Shown here piece after piece: positions 1-14,717 of a DNA stretch of 64,000 nucleotides. The stretch lies in contig CM031555.1 of the NCBI GenBank assembly GCA_018466975.1, positions 62,001 through 126,000 of the forward strand, written 5' to 3'. A program made the translations under genes and the position numbers. How positions within the stretch are numbered: the first letter of the stretch is position 1; every line of letters begins with the position of its first letter. The DNA is from Sparassis latifolia. Taxonomy: Eukaryota; Basidiomycota; Agaricomycetes; Polyporales; Sparassidaceae. The notes beneath the pieces were generated by a model, which was not told the origin of the DNA, made no database searches, and saw only the letters and a list, made by a program, of their open reading frames with translations.

Positions 1-913
1 CTTTAGACCACTTGACCATTAGGCCATACATCACAACTATCTTATATTAAATTAGACATCTTTTTATTGAAAAAGACTTAGCCAAATTCTGTCTATTAGA
101 AAAGAGTAAGTAAAAGACACTTGACTTTTATCATAGATAGACAAGACTTATAAACAAACATTACTCTGAGTCTTATAGTCTTTTCTAATGCTTGCAGCCT
201 TCATATAATGTAGTACAATATGTAATTAATAGAATATATGTTTTTACAGTTACTTCAGCAAAACAGAACTTTGCTATACAATTAGAAGATAGCTATAAAG
301 ATCTTGTATATATAAGTGCTCAGTCTATAATATAATAGACTCTAGAGTATAAGCCTAAAATGAACAAATAAAATACTGCCTCTCAATAACTTGTTATATA
401 TTATAGATAACTATATTAAGATACTCTATAGTACTGCATGATAGTTTACAAAAACTGTAAGCTGTAGAACAAGACTATAATAAGATGCAGAGTACTGTTT
501 GTCTATAAGGCTTGTCTATCTATGATAAAAGTCAAGTGTCTTTTACTTACTCTTTTCTAATAGACAGAATTTGGCTAAGTCTTTTTCAAGAAAAAGACGT
601 CTAATTTAATATAAGATAGTTGTGATGTATGGCCTAATGGTCAAGTGGTCTAAAGTGTCACTTGGAATTATATTCTATAAAATCAACCTAAGGTCCAGGG
701 TTCAATCCTGGCTGGTGTCAAAGTTAAAATTGTATTTTATTGCTAATCTTCAGATTATTCTCACATTATCCAGAAGATTATCTGAAAGATTATATTACGA
801 TTATCCTGAGTTAATCTATGCACCTACAAATAAGTCTACTTAAAAGTAGCAATTCTTATAAAAATTTGCTACTTATTGATAGAAAAAATTATCTTTCATA
901 ACTGACAAAGATG
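1..913. mobile_element. AT-rich foldback element, copy 1 (cut by window edge)
   Basis: The first roughly 130 bases are the reverse complement of the stretch around 525-655, so the segment folds into a long hairpin around an AT-rich loop. The same sequence, in reverse orientation, recurs at 30869-32062, where both ends are present. Comparison shows that the right end here (ending CTGACAAAGATG at 913) matches the left terminus of that complete copy. The outer part of the left arm lies outside the window. No transposase is encoded, so it is non-autonomous. The gypsy LTR starts one base further on. Confidence 0.8.
622..720 (+). ncRNA. tRNA-like Pol III unit in right arm of foldback copy 1
   Basis: A canonical A box (TGGCCTAATGG, 630-640) and a perfect B box (GGTTCAATCC, 699-708) sit at tRNA-like spacing. 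The B box lies in a T-arm with a 5-bp stem (CCAGG/CCTGG) and 7-nt loop, and a GGCC/GGTC D-stem can form. The 5' and 3' acceptor strands do not pair, so this is a tRNA-derived promoter or SINE-like unit rather than a working tRNA. The mirror copy in the left arm has its A box at 16-26 on the minus strand. Confidence 0.6.
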
Positions 914-914
914 C

Positions 915-1404
915 TGCTACTGACGGTCGATCTCAGTCAAAGGCAAGTGAAAAGCTGGTTTAATGGTAACCAGGTCGAGATGGGGATCCAGCTCGACAAG
1001 GTCGTCTACTTATACAAAAGGTATCCGCAGTACTACGCAGTAATACGGGATTGTTCATTGGCTAGATAAGGTGATATGATGTCTGGGCAAGGTAACAGCG
1101 AGGAAGTAATATGTATGAGAAAGCTGAGTAAGATCGTGAGAGATAATCAGTACTAATGGGGATAACGAGTCGTGTATCAGAGCGAGGTAAAGATGAGGCA
1201 TACATGCACGTCTTGCATGTGTGATAAGAAGAAGATCCAGAGTTGGATCCGGTGTAACCCTAGACTAGGAGTTCTGGATATCTGGGTAGAGAATCGGAGG
1301 TTGCGCTCTGATGAGTCACATGTTGGATCATGTGGTCTGGTAAAGTAAAGGGAATGAAGAAAGGAAAAAGAAAAGACGTGCCATAGCTGAGGAGCATTGT
1401 AACA
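915..1404 (-). repeat. gypsy 3' LTR
   Basis: About 490 bp, near-identical to 8261-8748, with TG...CA termini. The copies differ by scattered substitutions and small indels, for example in the CAGTCAAAGGC/CAGTCAGGC stretch near the left end, so the insertion is not recent. It abuts the foldback element on its left. Confidence 0.9.
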
Positions 1405-1454
1405 TCAGCTCCCGTCTATCATTTCTTGTCCTACAAGAAATACTGTAGTCTTCA

Positions 1455-2195
1455 TCATCGTCGGGGGCAGTCCCGAACATAATGATCACCTCCACATCTG
1501 TAGCATGTCCACCGGCCAGTTCGTGGTCCTTGTTCATGCGTACGTCCATCACGATAGGGATGACTGCGATGCGAAGAAGTTAATGCATGTGAGAAGGAGG
1601 GTTGCGATAGTGGAGATTGACCAGTAGGTACATGTGAACGAGGAGGGCGAGGTCAAACAGGAATTGGTTCAGGTGATGAGCGAGGAGTGGATGTGGGTCT
1701 CCCATTAGTGGTGTATCCGAGGATGTGTCTGATGTCTTCATCCCCATGCTCCCTCCATATCTCCTGCACTGTGCGAGTGACTGTACTGCGCATCAGAGAC
1801 CAGACTTGGTCGACTCTGGTTCAGGCTCTACTCGTTCTTTCCTCTGCTGCGATGAGCTCTTGTCTGGCTGTCTGCATCCACTCGACCATTTCTAATGCTC
1901 GCTGCATAGAAACTACTGCTTGTCAATCTTGCGGGCGATTCCTCAGGGCAACTAGAATGTCTGTGAAGTCAATGGGGATGTGGATGGCAGAGACTAGACA
2001 CGTTGCAAATTCTTGTTCGTCCGATGCGTGACTGAGTTCGATTGACGGTGAAGGCGATGAAGTGCGGATGAAGGGTGTCTGTGTTCAGGAAGGTACTCCA
2101 TTGACAAGTGTAGGTGATGCGGGGATGCTCATAATTGTGGAAATGACTTCAGCGAGTATGTTCTGAACAAGATCATCTATAGCAGAAGTGGGCAT
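1455..2195 (-). pseudogene. post-integrase ORF with CCHC zinc knuckle (gypsy accessory gene)
   Basis: One minus-strand frame of 247 codons runs from ATG at 2195 to TGA at 1455, interrupted only by four TGA codons and by no TAA, TAG or frameshift. The N-terminal third is Ser/Thr/Pro-rich, the middle has a charged helix-like stretch around EMVEWMQTARQELIAAEE, and the C-terminus carries a zinc knuckle CYRCGGDHYVRDC (CX2CX3HX4C, one residue shorter than the retroviral spacing) followed by CPRR. It lies where env or accessory genes sit, downstream of integrase, and is separate from gag. A TATAAAA box lies about 25 bases upstream of the ATG. An RNA-binding or nucleocapsid-like role is inferred from the knuckle only. 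Confidence 0.6.
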
Positions 2196-2218
2196 TGATG
2201 ATACGTCGTTTTCTCCTC

Positions 2219-2226
2219 CTTTTATA
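2219..2226 (-). promoter_or_regulatory. TATA-like box before the CCHC ORF
   Basis: On the minus strand GGTATAAAAGGAGG ends about 20 bases upstream of the ATG at 2195. It could drive a separate transcript of the last gypsy ORF, although the ATG is very close for a Pol II start. The motif is visible; the function is inferred. Confidence 0.3.
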
Positions 2227-2398
2227 CCTTTCGGTCATTAAGGGGATTGCGGTTATCTGTGATGTGAAATAGAATGTCGTGGATGTGGGTGACAATCAAA
2301 TAGATGAAAATCCATTGGGCGATAAAAAGTATTCCCACGAAGATAGGAACTGCCTGGTCAGTTCCAGGCATCGTTCTGATCACCCCAGCCATTAGCAT
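2222..2398 (-). CDS. 58-aa single-span membrane peptide in gypsy post-integrase cassette
   Basis: An intact minus-strand frame from ATG (2398) to TAA (2224-2222). Residues 17-45 are strongly hydrophobic (AVPIFVGILFIAQWIFIYLI and following), a good transmembrane helix, with a short polar tail ending NPLNDRKV. The frame is also open upstream through a Ser/Thr-rich stretch, so a longer product is possible. It sits between integrase and the CCHC ORF, where infectious retroelements encode Env. I recognise no family, and chance hydrophobicity cannot be excluded. Confidence 0.35.
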   Translation of the reverse strand: MLMAGVIRTMPGTDQAVPIFVGILFIAQWIFIYLIVTHIHDILFHITDNRNPLNDRKV

Positions 2399-2435
2399 GT
2401 GGGTTGTCCCGTGTGAAGAGCGTGTGTTCGACGAG

Positions 2436-2534
2436 TCATTTGATAAGGATTCGGTGGATGATCCAAAGGAAAGCGAGGGTTGTGCAGTGGAGGACGATTA
2501 GGAAGATAATGAGGAAGGCCGTTGTGGTAGTCAT
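2436..2534 (-). CDS. 32-aa hydrophobic peptide directly after integrase stop
   Basis: ATG at 2534 is 18 bases past the integrase TAG (2554-2552) and overlaps the TGA of a five-codon frame (ATGA junction). The peptide is almost wholly hydrophobic (core AFLIIFLIVLHCTTLAFLWI), ends ILIK and stops at TGA 2438-2436. It could be a single-pass membrane peptide. It is short and has no family match that I recognise, so coding status is uncertain. Confidence 0.3.
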   Translation of the reverse strand: MTTTTAFLIIFLIVLHCTTLAFLWIIHRILIK

Positions 2535-2551
2535 TCTAGTTTCCTCATCCT

Positions 2552-7747
<5,196 letters not shown>

Positions 7748-8260
7748 GGATAATTTTTTCTGTGTGACCTACGTCTACACGTAGACTGCACACCATCCTT
7801 AACTAAGTGGGTTCGTTCGTCGTCAGCTAACAAGCCCGTAGAGTGTCTTCTGTCTTCAAACTGATACACCTATTTGCTGATTGCTCGAGTGATTACCTCA
7901 GCCTCCTTGGCCTATTGGTCTCTCGGACAGACCCCTCTCCGAAGATGAGTGATCAGTCTATCCCTTCAGCTACCTCAATTACAGAGCAATCTCAAATGGT
8001 GCTTTAGCAATCGAATCGGGTGTATCATTTAGTCTTCAAGGTTCGGTCCGGTCGGTAGTTCGTTGTTAGACTTTAGGAAGTCACAGAGAGTAATAAGATC
8101 TCGACCTAATGTTATGCGGCAGCGAAACACGAGCGTCTAGTCGAGTCGTCACAAGACAAGGTCTTAGTCTAAGACACAAGTCCATTCAAGTGACACTTCT
8201 GGCCATGTCCTCGCACTGAAGGTCGATCAGAGTTCGTTCTTATGACTCGTAGTAGCTGTC
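7748..8260 (-). other. gypsy 5' leader
   Basis: Sequence between gag and the 5' LTR. I see no coding frame and no primer-binding site that I can assign to a tRNA; the bases after the LTR read GACAGCTACTACGAG on the minus strand. Confidence 0.5.
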
Positions 8261-8748
8261 TGCTACTGATGGTCGATCTCAGTCAGGCAAGTGAAAAGCT
8301 GGTTTAATAGTAACCAGGTCGAGATGGGGATCCAGCTCGACAAGGTCGTCTACTTATACAAAAGGTATTCGCAGTACTACGCAGTAATACGGGATCGTTC
8401 ATTGGCTAGATAAGGTGAAACGATGTCTGGGCAAGGTAACAGCGAGGAAGTAATATGTATAAGAAAGCTGAGTAAGATCGTGAGAGATAATCAGTACTAA
8501 TGGGGATAACGAGTCGTGTATCAGAGCGAGGTAAAGATGAGGCATACATGCACGTCTTGCATGTGTGATAAGAAGAAGATCCAGAGTTGGATCCGATGTA
8601 ACCCTAGACTAGGAGTTCTGGACATCTGAGTAGAGAATCAGAGGTTGCGCTCTGATGAGTCACGTGTTGGATCATGTGGTCTGGTAAAGTAAAGGGAACA
8701 AAGAAAGGAAAAAGAAAAGATGCACCATAGCTGAGGAGCATTGTAACA
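8261..8748 (-). repeat. gypsy 5' LTR
   Basis: Pairs with 915-1404, with the same TG...CA ends. Its outer end abuts the zinc knuckle of a copia gag in mid-gene, so the element joined or inserted into copia-1, whose 5' part is missing on the other side. Confidence 0.9.
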
Positions 8749-8750
8749 TC

Positions 8751-11700
8751 TGTTCCAATTGTGGAAAGTTCAGGCACGTCGGGAAAGATTGTTGGGCCAA
8801 GGGCAGCAGCAAGGAGGGACAAACGCCTTCCAGAGCAGGACCGTCCAATGCCCCATATCGAGACACATCATCCAGAGAACCTCCATACAAGCGCCGAAAA
8901 TTCGAGCAGATGCGCGATGCCGGCGGCAAAGGCAAGGACAGAGCGCACATTGCACGCGAGAATGATAAAGAAGATCATGATAGCGATATGGTATCCTTAG
9001 GCACTAGCTCAGGGAATGAAGATTTCGATTCCTTCTACGACTGGTATGCTGATTCAGCGACAACATCGCATGTCGCGAAAAATTACGATATATTCATAAC
9101 CTACAAACCCCTCGAGCATCACACGATAAGTGGACTTGGCACTGTCCAAGCCTATGGACGAGGAACCGTACAGCTCGAAAGTAAGGTATGAAATAGAAGA
9201 ATTAAGTTCCAATTGCGCAATGTACTATATGCACCGTGGTCCTCCTGCAATTTACTTTCAATACCAAGACTTGATGAAGTCGGTGGCCGAACAGTCATGG
9301 GAGATCGGTGCGCAATCTTAATTGATCGCCGCGGAAAAACCCTTGCTGTCACCAAAATGAAAGGTAGATTATATTTATTGCACGCCTGAGCGATTAAGCC
9401 GCAACAAGGGAGTGCATACATAGTGTCCAAGAACGACCCGCACACCTGGGAAGAGTGGTACTGATCATACGAACACATCAGCAAAGCCACGCTACAAACT
9501 TTGCAGTGTGACCATCTAGTCGAGGGCTTACAATTTCTGCCCGGCCCGGCCAATATCAAATGTGCTGCATGCATTCAGGGAAAGGCATCAAAGAAGCCAT
9601 TCCCTAAAGCGGCAAGCGGGAGAAGCCATCAGCCCAGTGAGTTTACACATACCGATGTCTGGGGCCCAGCGCGGACTGCTGCAATAGGCAGGTGGAGATA
9701 TTTTGTAACCTTCACAGATGATTACACACAACGAAGCACAGTCGTGTTTACCAAAATGAAGGATGAAACTACAGACAAGGTAAAGAATTATATGACCTAC
9801 CTTGATCGACATTTTGGGAACAAACTGCGAAAACTCTGCGTAGACAATGGGCGAGAATATATTAACACCAAATTAACGAATTGGTGTGCCGCCCATGGGA
9901 TTGAGATAAAGACGACTGCACCGTACTCTCCATCCCAAAATGGAGTTGCAGAGCATCTCAATTGAACGCTACTTGCCCTCACGAGATCAATGATCTATGC
10001 GAAGGATCTACCACATTATCTATGGGCTGAGGCTGTATCACATGCAGCCTACATCAAAAATCGAGCGCCCACCAGCGCGCTCGACCATGCTACCCCTGAA
10101 GAGAAGTGGAACCAATTAAAGCTGAATATATCTTATTTACGAGAATTTGGCAGCATCGTTTGGGTTCTCACAGAGGACATTGCACTCTCGAAGCTCGCAC
10201 CAAGAGCCAATAAATATGTATTTGTTGGCTATATAGACAGGCCGAATGCTATTAAATATTACGATGCCAAAACGCATCAAATAAAAATGATGCGAAATTA
10301 CCACTTCACTAACCGGGATCCATCTCCAAATAACGCGACATTACAACCGCGTGAGAGAGAAGGACCCGATGCCCCACAATCGAGGAATGCAGACATGCAG
10401 CGTGAGGGGGAGTCTTCAGATTCAGGGGGAGACGCGCTACAGTCCTCCGTCAATAACCCGCTAAAGTGCAGACGCGAAGAAGACGAGAATAGAGATGCAC
10501 CAAATAAAAATAAGCCCAGATGAAGCAAGCGCGTAACTGTCATACCAGATTACTGGTTGCTAAATGATCCTGATGCTGACACCAAAGATAATGCGGACAC
10601 AGATGCTGAGGATAATGATACCGCATCAATCGCTGATCTCATATATGTGGCGATGAGCGAAGAAAATATGGAGGCTAATGAGCCTAAATCGCTCAATGAT
10701 GCGAAGAACTCACCTGAATGACCAAAGTGGGAGACAGCTGTTCAAGTGGAACTTGAGCAACTACACAACATGGGCACTTGGGAATTAGTGGACTTACCCC
10801 AAGGGAGAACTCCGGTAGGTAACAAATGGGTCCTGGTAAAGAAAATGAACAGAGAGGGAGAGGTAATTAAATTTAAAGCGCGTTTAGTTGCTAAAGACTA
10901 CTCACAGATTCCAGGAATGGACTACACAGAAACATATTCTCCGATGGTCCGTCTTGAGACAATCCGTGCAATTCTCGGGCTAGCCACAATTCTCGATTGG
11001 GATATCCAACAGATGGACGTCAAGGGCGCGTACCTGAATGATATCCTAAAAGTGGAAATTTATATGCGCCAGCCGGAGGGATTTAGCGACGGAACACACC
11101 AAGTATGCCGCATGCGAAAAACCCTCTATAGACTCAAACAAGTCAGATGTGAATGGAATATAATACTGAACTGCAAATTACTCAACGCGGGATTCAGACG
11201 ACTATTCGCGGACCCATGCGTGTACATCAGGACGAGAGATGGAAAAACAGAGATCATCACTGTATGGGTGGACAATTTATTACTATTCACAAATGATCGC
11301 GACCTCATGGACCACCTGAAAAAGGAACTCCAAAGTATGTTTGAAGTTACCGATCTAGGCGAGCCCAAGAAGATCGTAGGAATAGAGATCGAGCAAAACT
11401 GAGAAAAGAAAACAATAAAGGTATCGCAAAACAAATATATTGATTCTATCCTATGAAGACACAGACTCGAGAACACGAACCCGGTAGGGATGCCTCTCGA
11501 CCCGAACGTCACCGTCGAGAAAGATGAGGATGACGCAAATGAGGTGCCAAGCCAAGACAGCGGATATGCTTCGCTGATCGGATCTCTGATGTATGTGGCA
11601 GTAGCCATGCGACCAGATATCGCATATGCTATCCAAAGATTGAGCTTGTTCACAGCTAGGCCGAACCTGACCCACTGGACAGCTGCCAAATGTGTGCTCC

Positions 11701-12314
11701 ACTATTTAGCAGGCACACGTGAAGCCAGAATAGTATATGGCCCAGCGAATAATGAAGGGCGCGATGCAGACATGCTCATCGGATACACAGACGCGGACTT
11801 CGCGAATAACATTCGCGACTGTAAATCTATTTCAGGATACGTTTACAAAATAGGAAGAGGTGCAATAATGTGGAGTTCGAAGAAGCAAATGATGGTTGCT
11901 TCTTCATCCACAGAGGCGGAATATATGGTGTCCGCTCTCGGAGCAAGGGAAGCCATCTGGCTATGAAATCTATTTAAGGAAATAGGCTTCGACCAGGAAC
12001 AGCCGACGATTGTCTACGGAGACAACATGGCTGCGATCTCAATCGCTCATAATCCACAGTATCACGCGCACTCAAAACATTTTGATATAAAGTATCATTA
12101 TGTGCGAGAAAAGATAAATGACGGAAAAATGGAAATAATCTACTGCCCTACAGAAGATATGGTGGTCGATATTTTTACCAAACCCCTCACAAAGCCAAGG
12201 CACCAAAAGCTTATGAAAATGCTTGGGATGCCCATCGACCTGAGGGGGAATGTTGGAAATGCCCGAAGGAAGCAATCCAAGGGCACCCATGGAGCCCACC
12301 ACAGCGGGAAATAA
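8751..12314 (+). pseudogene. copia-1 gag-pol fragment, nine in-frame TGA
   Basis: One frame of 1,188 codons has no frameshift, ends at TAA 12312-12314, and is interrupted only by TGA (9189, near 9388, near 9461, 9963, 10521, near 10719, 11400, near 11454, 11964). In order: gag knuckle CSNCGKFRHVGKDC; protease DSA (about 9050); integrase with HTDVWGP and SPSQNGVAE; RT (LVAKDYSQIPGMDYTETYSP, about 10870); RNase H with SSSTEAEY; and the terminal DIFTKPL motif. Compared with copia-2, the TGA at 9963 replaces Arg and the one near 10719 replaces Trp. The RT catalytic box reads WVDN where copia-2 has WVDD, so the enzyme is dead. Confidence 0.88.
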
Positions 12315-12446
12315 TTATGTAAGGGAACTTTATATAGAATGCATATAAAGAAATCTATTTCAGGAACCCGGCTGAGTAATCGGGTCTTCCCTTCATCCGA
12401 GACATCATCGCAATATTCTCTGGGATTTTACCTATTATTCTCAACA
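12251..12446 (+). repeat. copia-1 3' LTR
   Basis: Begins TGTTGG directly after the polypurine tract and ends CTCAACA, giving TGTTG/CAACA inverted tips over 196 bp. The partner LTR is absent, so the end is inferred from the tips. It carries a TATA-like TTTATATAG. Confidence 0.6.
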
Positions 12447-12806
12447 CCTATGAGTGAGGGAAGGGACGGAATCATATAGGTCTGCTTCAATACACGCCCC
12501 CTTAGCTGTAGTACACAATTTCACTCATGATAAGCCATGCCGAAGAGATGCCGGTGATCCGGCAATGTGCCGGCCGCGGTTCCTGACTGAAAATGGCAGA
12601 CATGTCCTTGACGCGCTCTCCCTGGTATGGTGTGTTTTACAAGATACTGAAGTTTAAAAGGCTTGAACAGTACAGGGATGCTCTGGTTCAGTTCTGTGAC
12701 AACCAGGGATTACTATTGGTGTGGGCCATAGGGGGAGATGTTGCGACATAGTAGATTAACATGTCACCCCTCCCAGTTTGCAGGTACCTAAGACCTCCTC
12801 CGAGTC
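12447..12806. other. intergenic, no gene seen
   Basis: Only short chance frames; no family resemblance, RNA gene or repeat that I can support. Confidence 0.5.
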
Positions 12807-13029
12807 CATCAGGAAAACCCAACTTTCTCTTATGGACTTATTTAGACTTTTGGGTCTGACAACCCTTATTTAAGGCCATAAGTGTTCAAATAAGTCTCAA
12901 TAAGTCGAATTTCAGACACTCAGGGAATATGCCTTAAGACCTTTTTGTCCTTATGTCCTTAAATAAAGACTATAAGTCCATTTAAGTTGTTTAAGTGCCC
13001 TTTTAAGGAAAAGTGGGGTTTTCCTGATG
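12807..13029. mobile_element. 223-bp inverted-repeat MITE
   Basis: CATCAGGAAAACCCAACTTT at the left end matches the reverse complement of the right end (CATCAGGAAAACCCCACTTT) at 19 of 20 positions. The interior is AT-rich with repeated AAGTC/TAAGTC motifs. There is no coding capacity. The target-site duplication is not clear. Confidence 0.65.
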
Positions 13030-13259
13030 TCTGTTGCACTGCCAGTTCCTCCACTTTGCAGTTCAGAAGGATGAACCTACCACTGCGCATGCTGGTCTGT
13101 CCATATGCTCATCTCCGGGCTTTCAGACAACACCTCTGTGCGCGACGCATCGTGGATGCCAGATCTATGCACACATTTCTGAGATCAAATTTTTGGAACA
13201 TCCCGAATTTGTGTACTGCAGTTTGACCCTCGCCAATTGAAGCAGACTAGGGCGAAGCC

Positions 13260-13803
13260 GAGTGTAGACTCTGTTTGGATTCGATTGGCGCCCTGTGGGC
13301 GCCTATGTCACATCACCCCTGGTCTGCGCTGGAGTTGGCCCCATTTGTAACAACACTCAGTAAAATCTTGTAAGACAATTGTAATGTCTCGGGAGATGAC
13401 CTGCGGATGGGAGGGAACATTCCGAATCCCGCATGCACGCTACCAATGACAATCTCAAGGTTCACAGTGGTGCCGGGCGGGCTGCACTGGCATGGACCAT
13501 TGAGGGATATTCGATGCTCTGCGGTCGGCGTCGACAAAGACGAGCACGGCGCTGCCGCAGAGTGCCATTGGGGGGTCAGCGCTTCAGCGTCGGGTGCCGG
13601 GCACAGATTCCTTTATAAGCTTGAAAGGTTTCTAATGTGGTCAACAAATGTCTCTAATGTGACGTAAGTGGGCATATGAAATGGACTACAAAGATAAAAA
13701 CTAAAACCACGCCGATTGGGGCCCCGGCAGGGCACGGCTGGACGTGACGTGACACAAGATCGTATTGGGCGCCAATCGAATCCGAACAATCGACCGCCCT
13801 CTC
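13260..13803. mobile_element. non-autonomous Mutator-like element
   Basis: A perfect 17-bp inverted repeat GGATTCGATTGGCGCCC (13277-13293, 13767-13783) lies within longer imperfect terminal repeats that start GAG and include TGTCAC further in. The segment is flanked by an exact 10-bp direct repeat GGGCGAAGCC (13250-13259 and 13804-13813). A target duplication of this length is typical of the Mutator superfamily. No transposase is encoded. Confidence 0.6.
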
Positions 13804-14005
13804 GGGCGAAGCCTCCTTCGCTCCTTTGCTGCGGCGACAATTGCGCTATCTCAACCAGTCTCCGCGCCAGTCTACCGGCCCGCCATCACTATGCTCACCG
13901 AAGTCAACGATATAGTCAAGGATGCTGGCATATATTGGTCCGTTCTCCACACGGTTCCTCGCTGGTGGCGTGCGGCTATATTCAACTTCTCTCTGGTGGG
14001 TCAAC

Positions 14006-14262
14006 AGGTACGAATGGAGGATTCGAAGAATCTGCGACAGAAGATGTCCGCTCTAGGCCATCCGTGGAGAACATACGAGCGTTTCGCCTCGTTGTCGTCA
14101 TGGTGCGTTCACTTCAATATTCTCAGAGTCATAATTGGGTTTATGCTAAGCGGCGGACACATGGCGCTAGATATCCCGAACGTTTTCGGCTGGATGTGGA
14201 ACTCTTCTCCGACAACTGCACGAATGAATGCATCCTGCTGAAGACGCGGTAGAAACTTTCAG
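14006..14262 (+). pseudogene. BTB/POZ paralogue remnant (C-terminal part)
   Basis: The DNA aligns with exons 5 and 6 of BTB-A and BTB-B: a degraded version of the NILDELFSPFSSW exon is followed by RYPERFRLDVELFSDNC, matching YPEILQAEVKFFSSN in BTB-B. Upstream exons are missing, and the frame is broken. The upstream peptide PRWWRAAIFNFSLVG may belong to another gene relic. Confidence 0.6.
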
Positions 14263-14717
14263 CCACTGCTGTAGAGCCCACGTGTTCTACGGCTCAAGGT
14301 CACTCCTGAAGCGTGCACTATTTACTGATGACTACAGATGCAGTCGCCGTTGCCGTCAGCAAAATGCATCGAATTTTACAAGATACGGCCGATGACATTC
14401 TTGACCTTTCACTCGACACAGGGTGGATAGCCGAGATGGGCATGGCTGCAATGTGCCCGATCTCGTGCCGTTCGCTCGTCTGTATCCTGATACATTAACT
14501 GCCTGCATGCCGAATAGCGACTCGCCAAATGATGACATGGATGCCTCGACTGAACGCGTGAGTAAATACGTACAAAACCTTTACATATTTGACAGGACTG
14601 TTTGACAGCGAAGCTCCGCCGCACCTCTTCCACGATGCTGGTAAGCGACTCCGATGGTTACAATATCGGGAGGTACACCTTAACTCAAGCTTCCAACAAT
14701 CTCTGCGCTATTCCTCC

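Larger units (their letters stand above)
8749..12446 (+). mobile_element. Ty1/copia element copia-1, 5'-truncated
   Basis: Starts abruptly inside gag and runs through protease, integrase, RT and RNase H (copia order) to a putative polypurine tract (TGAGGGGGAA, 12241-12250) and a 3' LTR. It is closely related to copia-2 at 48162-53010, to which it aligns along pol. No 5' LTR is present because the gypsy LTR lies there instead. Confidence 0.9.

Noticed and set aside
622..720. A functional tRNA gene
   Set aside because: A and B boxes and the T-arm are good, but the acceptor strands do not pair and no normal anticodon arm forms.
1328..1552. 74-codon minus frame crossing the gypsy LTR (DDDEDYSISCRTRND)
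   Set aside because: It overlaps the end of the CCHC ORF and runs into the LTR. Probably non-coding polypurine-tract flank.
8749..12314. UGA recoded as an amino acid in these elements
   Set aside because: TGA is used as the natural stop in the host genes and at the end of copia-2, and CGA/TGG transitions explain the pattern. Kept only as an alternative in the findings.
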